Part shown: piece after piece, positions 1-5,802 of the stretch | How the letters are laid out: every line of letters starts with the position of its first letter | How positions within the stretch are numbered: the stretch's first letter is position 1 | Source of the DNA: Deltaproteobacteria bacterium | GTDB taxonomy: Bacteria; Desulfobacterota; DSM-4660; Desulfatiglandales; HGW-15 | Direction: 5' to 3' | Assembly: GCA_016929815.1 (NCBI GenBank) | Contig: JAFGIC010000275.1 | Location: 1-5,828, forward strand | DNA length: 5,828 nucleotides | Notes under the pieces: generated by a model | Databases searched by the model: none | What the model was told of the DNA's origin: nothing | What the model saw: the letters and a program-made list of their open reading frames with translations, nothing else | Translations under genes and position numbers: made by a program

Positions 1-497
1 AGATTGATTGCCTCAATCAGGCGGACATCGGCAGGCACCCTGTCTCCGGCCTTCAGGAGAATTACATCCCCGGGCACAAGATTACGCGTGGGAATCTCCG
101 CCTCTTCCTTGTCGCGAAGAACAGTTGCCGTAGGCGCAGCCATCTGCCTCAGCGCCTCAATCGCCCGTTCCGCACGGTATTCCTGAATAAAGCCAAGGAC
201 AACGGCAAACATCACTATTACCGCAATTGCTATGGCCTCTACTTCATGCCCCAGAAAGGCCGAAAGGACCGTGGCCGCAATGAGGATAATGATAAGTACA
301 TTCTTAAACTGACTTAACAGAATCGACCATGGCGATATCCTGTGGCCTGACTCCAGTTCATTGGGACCGTATTCTTCCAGCCGTTTGGCCGCTTCAGCCC
401 CGGTCAAACCGCAGCTCGGCGAATCGAGGCAGGAAAATACATCATCAACAGGCAGGGTATGCCAGGAAGGGATTGATTCTTTGGATACGATTTTCAT
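1..497 (-). CDS. P2-type cation-transporting ATPase, N-terminal part (cut by window edge)
   Basis: An inner-membrane ATP-driven cation pump of the SERCA/PMCA-like P2 group. I translated 165 codons from ATG at 497-495; the frame runs off the window at base 1 and has no stop. An N-terminal cation-ATPase domain covers residues ~10-75, with the family's W-H-x-L opening at 12-15 and GLTGAEAAKRL...YGPNEL at 30-48. TM1 is ~64-83 and TM2 ~87-106, followed by the conserved QEYRAERAIEAL helix (105-116). The start of the actuator domain follows, with VPGDVILLKAGDRVPADVRL (141-160), a hallmark of P-type ATPases. The TGE loop, the DKTG phosphorylation site and the ion-binding helices lie beyond the window, so the ion (Ca2+, Mg2+, Na+/K+ or other) cannot be named. 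No heavy-metal-binding domain (CxxC) is seen at the N-terminus, which argues against a P1B pump. An AGGAGA ribosome site at 513-508, 10 bases from the ATG, supports this start. The 350-base upstream gap suggests a transcription unit separate from the sensor kinase. The family call is firm; the substrate is open. Confidence 0.93.
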   Translation of the reverse strand, partial: MKIVSKESIPSWHTLPVDDVFSCLDSPSCGLTGAEAAKRLEEYGPNELESGHRISPWSILLSQFKNVLIIILIAATVLSAFLGHEVEAIAIAVIVMFAVVLGFIQEYRAERAIEALRQMAAPTATVLRDKEEAEIPTRNLVPGDVILLKAGDRVPADVRLIEAIN

Positions 498-552
498 AAA
501 ATATTATTCTCCTATTAATAAATCTGCTATCAGTGTCGTTAGGCTACTATTT

Positions 553-568
553 TTTATAATATTATAAA
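553..568. repeat. Perfect 16-bp palindrome over the ATPase -10 region
   Basis: TTTATAATATTATAAA equals its own reverse complement over all 16 bases; the next pair outward (552/569) breaks the symmetry. It places a TATAAT on each strand (555-560 plus, 566-561 minus). It may be a repressor-type operator overlapping the promoter core, or just an AT-rich -10 region. The pure A/T composition makes a chance origin more likely than for a mixed-base palindrome. Confidence 0.45.
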
Positions 569-592
569 TATCCTATAGGCAAATATTGTCAA
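561..592 (-). promoter_or_regulatory. Candidate sigma-70-type promoter for the ATPase
   Basis: On the minus strand a perfect -35 box TTGACA lies at 592-587. Downstream is an AT-rich stretch with several possible -10 boxes: TATTTA at 570-565 (spacer 16), ATTTAT at 569-564 (spacer 17), and a perfect TATAAT at 566-561, though at a long spacing of 20. Transcription would start near 550-557, giving a leader of roughly 55-60 bases before the ATPase ATG. The -35 is convincing but the exact -10 is ambiguous. Confidence 0.5.
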
Positions 593-776
593 CATGTTGG
601 ACAAAACAAGAAACAATAAAAATCCCGTGCACCCTGCCCTTTTCTTGCCGGTTCAGTTGCACGGCCGCTACCTGGCAGCGTATATCAGCCCCTTTTGTCA
701 GGGCCTTCTCCTGTATGAGTTTAAGGATATTCTGCCGGTTCCTTCCCCCAACCAGGCGCCCCGCAGGGTATTCCTT
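576..776 (-). other. Open frame of 67 codons without a clear start; possible gene remnant
   Basis: On the minus strand a frame is open from just after TAA (779-777) to TAG (575-573), 67 codons. It contains no ATG; the only alternative starts (CTG, GTG) lack a suitably placed ribosome site. The translation has a plausible amphipathic stretch (RQNILKLIQEKALTKGAD near codons 14-31) and a hydrophobic GIFIVSCFV (51-59). I do not recognise it. The G+C content is higher than in the flanking spacer, as in a decayed coding segment. The last codons run into the ATPase promoter. It may equally be a chance open frame. Confidence 0.2.
586..604. promoter_or_regulatory. Operator-like imperfect dyad overlapping the ATPase -35 box
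   Basis: The sequence reads TTGTC-AACATGTT-G-GACAA. The arms TTGTC (586-590) and GACAA (600-604) are reverse complements, and the core AACATGTT (591-598) is itself a perfect palindrome. One extra G (599) makes the spacing asymmetric. The left arm is part of the TTGACA -35 box on the minus strand. A protein bound here would be expected to block or modulate the promoter. The regulator is unknown and not encoded in the window. Confidence 0.4.
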
Positions 777-847
777 TTAATAATTGCATGATCATTAGTG
801 CCATTTTAAAATACTGTATCTATATATTAATCGCTTATATAATATCT

Positions 848-3433
848 TTATACATCGAGCGTTTCCCTGACTTTAGAAACCAGGTCTTTGGACAAAAACG
901 GTTTCTGGATAAATTGAAAACCTCTATCCAGCACACCCCTATGCGCAATGATGTCCGCCGTATAACCAGACATATAGATACACTTGATACCCGGATCAAT
1001 AGCCGACGTACGTTGAGCCAACTCGCGTCCGTTCATCTCGGACAGGACCACGTCTGTAATCAGCAGGTCGATCTTTCCTGCCTGACTTTCAGCCTTTTGC
1101 AGTGCTTCTGAAGGGGTCCTGGCCGTTAAAACCCTGTAGTTATAACTGGTGAGGATTTTTTCAATCAATGAGAGAATTGATATTTCATCTTCAACGACCA
1201 ACACCGTTTCACCCCTGCCCTCGACGCTTTTTTCAATATGCTCAGGACGCACTTCGGTGATATCACCCTCATGTCCGGGCAGATAAATTCTGAACGTCGT
1301 GCCTTGTCCCGGTTCGCTGTAAACGTTGATAAAGCCATTGTTCTGCTTGACAATTCCATATACTGTGGCCAATCCTAAACCTGTGCCCTTTCCCGTATCC
1401 TTGGTAGTAAAAAACGGCTCAAAGATTTTATCCATGGTATCACTATCCATGCCGCAACCGTTGTCACTGACCGCTATCTGTACGAAATCGCCCGGCTTAA
1501 AGCCCGGATGATCTGCGCAATAGTCTTCATCAAGGGACACCTTTCCCGTCTCTATTACGATCTTGCCCACGTTTGTTATTGCGTCCCTGGCATTAACACA
1601 CAGATTGGCCAGCATCTGATCGAGCTGGGAAGGATCCATCAATACCGGCCAGAGGTCTTTTCCGGGCAGCCAGGTCAGCTCAATGTCCTCGCCGATAAGC
1701 TTCAGCAGGATATTGAGCATCCTTTCCACTGTTGCGTTAATGTCTAGCACATGCGGCGAAATAGTTTCCTTGCGGGCAAAGGCAAGCAGCTGGCGCGTAA
1801 TGTTTTTTGAACGTTCGGCTGCGTTTAAAATCTGTTGCAGATCTTTTCGCAGCGGATCTTCTATCGGTATCTTTTGCAGGGCCAGTTCCGTGTAGCCTAT
1901 GATGACCCCAAGCATGTTGTTGTAATCATGGGCCACACCGCCGGCCAATCGACCGACAGACTCCATCTTCTGGGCCTGCATAAACTGTGCATTAAGTTTC
2001 TCCTTCTCTCTTTCCGCCTGCTTGAGTCTTGTTATATCGTGGATGATGGAATGGAGCATTATTTCATCGTTCAGGTTAATCCTGCTGCTGAATACCGCTA
2101 CATCCCTGATCGATCCGTCAGCCAACCGATGTCTGAACTCAAAATGAGTGCGCTCCAAATTCTTTGCCTTCTCCATTTCCTCTCTTACCTGTTCTGATGA
2201 CAGTGTATTTATATCCTGGACGCGCATCTGCCTCAATTGATCCATGGACCAGCCATAAAACCTTTCAGCGGCTTCATTGGCCTCGACAATATTCCCGTTA
2301 TTCGGATTTATAATAAGTTTGACAGCCGCATGTTGATGAAAAAGATCTCTAAATTTCTTTTCACTGTCGCGCAGCATCTTATTGGTATAAGCCAGGTTTT
2401 TCGTTCCGATCCTTACCTGCCAGCGAAGTAAAAAAATGAAGGCTAAACTCAAAAGGAGAAGTAATCCTATGCAGCCGATTGTCCAGATCATATACCGGGG
2501 GATAATTACATTCGGCGGCCTTTCCATTACACTCTCCAATGCCTTGTAATAGATAGAGCCCGGCTCAGACTTCATTGTACGCAGATTATTGTCAATGGCC
2601 TTTAAGAGGTAGGCATTTTCGTCGGAGGCTGCAGCAAAATATAAGGATACAGGATTGAAGACTATAGATGTCTTTTCAAGACCGTATTGCCTGTAAAAAT
2701 CGTCTCCAAAAAAACAGTTTGAAATAACCGCATCCGCACTGCCGTCGGCCACAAGCTCGAAGGCGCTATCAAAGGATTCGGATTCGATAAAAGTAACTTT
2801 ATAGCCAAAACCGTTTGCCATCTGTTCGAAGAAATTTTCCTGGATTGAAGCTTTAAGCACAGCTACCCTTCGACCGTTCAGATCCGATATTGCCCCTATC
2901 TGCTCTCTGTTTTTGACATATACTGCAGACCAGCTGCTGACGACCTCTTCCGTATGAAAATTGAACCGTTCGTTCCGTTCCCACGAAAAGGCTACATCAG
3001 GCATCAGATCAATATCCCCGTTTTCAAGGGCTTCAAGGCATCCGGACCATTCGCAGGGCACATAAGTCAATCGCCATTTTTCTTTCCGAGCTACCTCCTC
3101 AAGGATAGTGGGGAAAATGCCCGCTGCTGCTCCTTTCTCGTCCGTGTATATTTTAGGCTTGTTTTCATATAAACCGACACGGACATCTCTATAGCCTGAA
3201 ACGCCTCCTGCACTCGCTTCACGATCCTCCCGTCCGGCCGCCTCCGGTCCCCTGTCCGGGATATCACCCCGGTCCCGCGCAAAGAATGTTCCATGATCCT
3301 GTAAGGTCTCTGCATTAACAGTCTTAATACTGAAAAAAGATAAGACCAAAATTGACGCGATAATTTTCGTAAAGAAAATGAAATATCCCCTGGCCGCTTT
3401 TAAAGAAAACTCAGTGATTCTACAGAATTTCAT
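848..3433 (-). CDS. Hybrid sensor histidine kinase with periplasmic SBP_bac_3 sensor, PAS, HisKA, HATPase_c and receiver domains
   Basis: An inner-membrane sensor that autophosphorylates on His and passes phosphate to its own receiver. Numbering is from the ATG at 3433-3431 (861 aa). An in-frame GTG 12 bases upstream abuts the ribosome site and is unlikely to be the start. Domains: Sec signal peptide 1-41 (basic start, hydrophobic ~20-36, VNA at the probable cleavage site); charged Gly/Arg/Asp-rich linker ~42-82; solute-binding domain ~84-302 (GDIDLMPDVAFSWERNERFNF, typical of family 3, begins ~139); one TM helix ~315-337; coiled-coil lead and PAS ~358-470; HisKA with AGGVAHDYNN, phospho-acceptor H502; HATPase_c with N-box N610/N614, DNGCGM from D657, FEPFF from 671 and GTGLGL (683-688); receiver ~742-858 with E748/D749, phosphorylated D794, S822 and K844. 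All catalytic residues are present. The H-box resembles the NtrB-like (HPK4) type. There is no HPt or DNA-binding domain, so the final output is unknown. It follows the oxidoreductase gene by 33 bases, probably in one operon. The ligand is not predictable; family 3 proteins commonly bind amino acids or other small polar solutes. Confidence 0.95.
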   Translation of the reverse strand: MKFCRITEFSLKAARGYFIFFTKIIASILVLSFFSIKTVNAETLQDHGTFFARDRGDIPDRGPEAAGREDREASAGGVSGYRDVRVGLYENKPKIYTDEKGAAAGIFPTILEEVARKEKWRLTYVPCEWSGCLEALENGDIDLMPDVAFSWERNERFNFHTEEVVSSWSAVYVKNREQIGAISDLNGRRVAVLKASIQENFFEQMANGFGYKVTFIESESFDSAFELVADGSADAVISNCFFGDDFYRQYGLEKTSIVFNPVSLYFAAASDENAYLLKAIDNNLRTMKSEPGSIYYKALESVMERPPNVIIPRYMIWTIGCIGLLLLLSLAFIFLLRWQVRIGTKNLAYTNKMLRDSEKKFRDLFHQHAAVKLIINPNNGNIVEANEAAERFYGWSMDQLRQMRVQDINTLSSEQVREEMEKAKNLERTHFEFRHRLADGSIRDVAVFSSRINLNDEIMLHSIIHDITRLKQAEREKEKLNAQFMQAQKMESVGRLAGGVAHDYNNMLGVIIGYTELALQKIPIEDPLRKDLQQILNAAERSKNITRQLLAFARKETISPHVLDINATVERMLNILLKLIGEDIELTWLPGKDLWPVLMDPSQLDQMLANLCVNARDAITNVGKIVIETGKVSLDEDYCADHPGFKPGDFVQIAVSDNGCGMDSDTMDKIFEPFFTTKDTGKGTGLGLATVYGIVKQNNGFINVYSEPGQGTTFRIYLPGHEGDITEVRPEHIEKSVEGRGETVLVVEDEISILSLIEKILTSYNYRVLTARTPSEALQKAESQAGKIDLLITDVVLSEMNGRELAQRTSAIDPGIKCIYMSGYTADIIAHRGVLDRGFQFIQKPFLSKDLVSKVRETLDV

Positions 3434-3440
3434 TTTGCTT

Positions 3441-3450
3441 TCCACCCTCC
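3441..3450 (-). promoter_or_regulatory. Ribosome binding site that fixes the kinase start
   Basis: The minus strand reads GGAGGGTGGA at 3450-3441. GGAGGG ends 11 bases, and GGTGGA 7 bases, before the ATG at 3433-3431. For the upstream in-frame GTG at 3445-3443 the same GGAGG would touch or overlap the start codon, which is too close for initiation. The ATG start also gives a normal Sec signal peptide, though either start would keep that. Confidence 0.75.
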
Positions 3451-3466
3451 GGACAACCGGTTATTT

Positions 3467-5713
3467 TTATTCCAATTTTTTAACCTCCACAAGCGTCTGG
3501 CTGCTCATGGCGGTTATTAAGGGATCATATGCCTTTTCATGATCAACGCTGTACATTATGTTGACATTGGCGCCTCCGTCCAGTATCGGGTAATCATCAA
3601 TTCCCAGTTCCCTGCAACCCTGCCACCATCCGTGCAGGATCATGACGGTATCGGGTCTTATACCTGGATACAAATTCGCCTTCACCTTCATCTGTCCGTG
3701 GGGTGAGGTGACGGAGACCATGTCGCTGTCATTAATGCCTCTTTCTGCTGCCGTATCAGGATGTATGTGCAGGACCGGCTCAGGAGAAATCTCCCTCAAG
3801 GCAGGTACGTTTCTCATCCATGATCCGGTAAAGTTTTTTGATGTATGATAGTCCGCCAGGATAAGCGGGTACTTTTCTGTCAATTCCGGTGTCGCCGTGA
3901 TCCCCTCGGGAGGTTCACGCCATTCGGGGAGGGGGCTGTATCCTGCATCCTCAAAGGCATCGCTGTATATCTCCACCTTGCCGTGGGGCAGATATGGCTC
4001 GCCGGACAGCCTCGGGCTTTTTCTCTTAAACACCTTTTCATATTTTTCATAAACCCTTGGCCTCGGTGTGAACTTTTTGCCGGTCGGGTATTTTTTTAGT
4101 TCCTCAAAGGTTATCCCTAACGGCTCCAACTGATAATTAATATAGGAATTTATGTCTCCCTGCCAGAAATCATTACCGTAACCCGAGGCAACGCCCAGGT
4201 CCAGGAAAAACTGATGCATGGATTTGTAATCTCCGAGCGGCTTAATCACCTGCCTGTAGGCCATAACCCAGACATCCCTTCCATCAAAGGGGTGATCCCA
4301 TTCATAGGTAGTGGAAACAGGGATAACTATGTCGGCATAGCTCATGTCGGCGGTGCGGTTGCAGTCAACCACCACATAAAAATCAAGCTTCTTAAGGGCC
4401 TCAATAACCCGCCCTGATCCCCGGGTGCTGACGGACGGCTGCGTCCCGGGTGAAATCACGGTCCGTATCGGATAAGGCCTTTCCGTTAAAACGCTTTCAA
4501 ATATCCTGTAATAGGCAGAGGAAAGCCCTTCCAGAAAGGGCTGAAAGGCCCTTGGGAATTCCGGCCCCACGAGTTTATCTATCATCTCCTGTGTATAACG
4601 ATCCCTTAGCATAATGTCCCTGAAATGCGGCATGTCGGTCGGCGCACCCATCGGCCCCCAGCCGAATAGGTTTCCTCCCTCCCTGTCAAGATGTCCTGTT
4701 ATAGCGATAAGGATCGCTACCGCCCTTATGGCATCGCTGGATGACGGGGCATGCTCTACCCCATTTCCGATATCAATGGCCGCTTTTTTGGTTTTAGCGT
4801 AGAGTCGCGCAACATCGCGTATCTGTAATGCCGGAACCCCTGTAACAATTTCAGCCCACTCCGGAGGATATTTTTGCACATGCCCTATCAGCCTTTCGTA
4901 GCCATAGCACCATCTTTCAACAAATGCCCTGTCAATCAGATCTTCTTTGACGACCACGTTAAGCATGGCAAGTGCCAGGGCCGCATCCGTACCGGGTCGG
5001 ATGGGCACCCAGATATCGGCCATGCCTGCATCCGGCTCAACGGATGGTTTAATGGCAATCACCTTCGCTCCCCTTCTTTTAGCCGTGATAAGCATTTTAG
5101 ACGGATCCATGGCAGGTGCCGAAAACACGGGCTGACGTCCCCAGTAAATTACCAGGTCGGTTTTTTCAACATCAGCGCCTGGCCAGTCTGCAAAGGTGTA
5201 CATGAAGGAAAAGGCCCTCTGCATGGCGCATATGCCGCTATGCCCGAAATTGGGACTTCCGTGTGCAGTGAGAAAGCGCTGCAGTATCTCCGAGTAGGAC
5301 CTGCGCGCGGGTGACACGATTGCCAGGGATTCAGGGCCGTATGCATCCTTCTGCCTTTTCAGGGTACCGGCAACAATACCTATTGCCTCATCCCAGGATA
5401 TCCGCTCAAACCTTCCCTCTCCCTTTGCTCCTGTGCGTCTAAGGGGATATTTCAGCCTGTCAGGGGAATAGACCCACTGCGGCGCGGCATTCCCCTTAGG
5501 ACAGAGTGCACCATGGTTTACAGGCGACTCCTTCATGCCCGCGACTCTTACAAAACGTCCGTTTTTTACAAATGCATATATGCCGCACCCCAAGGGGCCG
5601 GGGCCGCACATACCACAGAATGTGGGCACTACTTCCTCACCATTCCTTTCTGCAATTATTTTAGCCTCATCCAGTGTGATACCTGCTTGTTGTCCTGATT
5701 TTAGTCCATTCAT
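3467..5713 (-). CDS. Molybdopterin (bis-MGD) oxidoreductase catalytic subunit, DMSO reductase superfamily, with one [4Fe-4S] cluster
   Basis: A Mo- or W-dependent redox enzyme of 748 aa, a usual size for this superfamily. An N-terminal [4Fe-4S] domain has C33, C36, C43 and C71; the gap between the second and third Cys is six residues rather than the usual three. Next come the typical YPLRR...ISWDEAI (89-111) and GSPN (152-155). C162 (in HSGICAM) is the expected metal ligand, as in cysteine-ligated members such as Nap, Phs/Psr and acetylene hydratase. The MGD-binding core includes WGRQP (191-195) and AMADIWVPIRPGTDAALALAM-like sequence (~230-250), but the usual DPR is KPS (222-224). NGVEH and GGNLFGWGP (317-354) and ADIVIP (460-465) are typical. 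A dinucleotide-binding C-terminal domain covers ~615-745. There is no twin-arginine or Sec signal, so it is probably cytoplasmic. The start is supported by AAGGA (5725-5721), seven bases before the ATG. No iron-sulfur or membrane-anchor partner gene lies in the window. The sensor kinase gene follows at 33 bases. The substrate cannot be assigned; acetylene hydratase is unlikely because the residue after C36 is Gly, not the catalytic Asp. The superfamily call is firm. Confidence 0.95.
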   Translation of the reverse strand: MNGLKSGQQAGITLDEAKIIAERNGEEVVPTFCGMCGPGPLGCGIYAFVKNGRFVRVAGMKESPVNHGALCPKGNAAPQWVYSPDRLKYPLRRTGAKGEGRFERISWDEAIGIVAGTLKRQKDAYGPESLAIVSPARRSYSEILQRFLTAHGSPNFGHSGICAMQRAFSFMYTFADWPGADVEKTDLVIYWGRQPVFSAPAMDPSKMLITAKRRGAKVIAIKPSVEPDAGMADIWVPIRPGTDAALALAMLNVVVKEDLIDRAFVERWCYGYERLIGHVQKYPPEWAEIVTGVPALQIRDVARLYAKTKKAAIDIGNGVEHAPSSSDAIRAVAILIAITGHLDREGGNLFGWGPMGAPTDMPHFRDIMLRDRYTQEMIDKLVGPEFPRAFQPFLEGLSSAYYRIFESVLTERPYPIRTVISPGTQPSVSTRGSGRVIEALKKLDFYVVVDCNRTADMSYADIVIPVSTTYEWDHPFDGRDVWVMAYRQVIKPLGDYKSMHQFFLDLGVASGYGNDFWQGDINSYINYQLEPLGITFEELKKYPTGKKFTPRPRVYEKYEKVFKRKSPRLSGEPYLPHGKVEIYSDAFEDAGYSPLPEWREPPEGITATPELTEKYPLILADYHTSKNFTGSWMRNVPALREISPEPVLHIHPDTAAERGINDSDMVSVTSPHGQMKVKANLYPGIRPDTVMILHGWWQGCRELGIDDYPILDGGANVNIMYSVDHEKAYDPLITAMSSQTLVEVKKLE

Positions 5714-5741
5714 ATCTTCTTCCTTTTTGTATAATGTAATT

Positions 5742-5769
5742 CTTTTATCTTTTTATAAAATTTTGTCAA
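5742..5769 (-). promoter_or_regulatory. Candidate promoter for the oxidoreductase-kinase operon
   Basis: The minus strand has a perfect -35 TTGACA at 5769-5764 and, after 16 bases, TAAAAG at 5747-5742 (4 of 6 matches to TATAAT) as the best-placed -10. A leader of about 20 bases would precede the ATG at 5713. A second weaker option is TCGACA at 5826-5821 with TTTTAT at 5802-5797 (spacer 18). No sigma-54 site with correct -24/-12 spacing was found; TGGAAACATTATGC (5787-5774) is one base short. Confidence 0.4.
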
Positions 5770-5802
5770 TACGCATAATGTTTCCATAATCAAAAGATAA
5801 AA
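5743..5802. repeat. 11-bp inverted repeat enclosing the operon promoter
   Basis: TTTTATCTTTT (plus, 5743-5753) and AAAAGATAAAA (5792-5802) are exact reverse complements separated by 38 bases, with the TTGACA box between them. They could be paired half-sites for a regulator, but the A/T-rich composition makes chance similarity quite possible. Confidence 0.3.

Larger units (their letters stand above)
498..847. other. 350-base spacer between sensor kinase and ATPase
   Basis: No convincing gene lies here. The outer parts (498-595 and 776-847) are strongly AT-rich. The middle (about 620-775) is visibly richer in G+C and holds an open minus-strand frame described separately. The ATPase promoter and two dyads occupy 553-604. 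Just after the kinase stop codon I looked for a rho-independent terminator on the minus strand and found only short AT palindromes with no GC stem plus T-run. Termination is therefore either Rho-dependent or read-through. No tRNA or recognisable riboswitch was seen. Confidence 0.7.

Noticed and set aside
646..741. Direct repeat TGCCGGTTC (646-654 and 733-741)
   Set aside because: Only 9 bp, two copies, no regular spacing or flanking similarity; consistent with chance.
594..791. Plus-strand 65-codon open frame in the spacer
   Set aside because: Its ATG sits inside the dyad at the ATPase promoter, it has no upstream purine-rich ribosome site, and its protein is unrecognisable. The opposite strand frame looks at least as protein-like.
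776..847. Rho-independent terminator after the kinase gene
   Set aside because: Only short A/T palindromes (such as ATTTTAAAAT and ATGATCAT) are present; there is no GC-containing stem followed by a T-run on the minus strand.
788..1111. Plus-strand 107-codon open frame with a hydrophobic start
   Set aside because: Most of it lies antisense to the kinase receiver domain, whose frame has all catalytic residues. There is no good ribosome site, and the hydrophobic start comes from AT-rich spacer.
4874..5314. Plus-strand 146-codon open frame
   Set aside because: It is entirely antisense to the well-conserved oxidoreductase core and its translation is unlike any family I know; a shadow frame.
3467..5713. 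Acetylene hydratase identity for the oxidoreductase
   Set aside because: The overall fold family and Cys metal ligand fit, but the characterised enzyme has a catalytic Asp directly after the second cluster Cys. Here that residue is Gly37, and the residue after the metal-ligand Cys is Ala rather than Ile.
5774..5787. Sigma-54 promoter upstream of the oxidoreductase
   Set aside because: TGG...TGC elements exist, but the GG-to-GC gap is nine rather than ten bases and the other consensus bases do not match.
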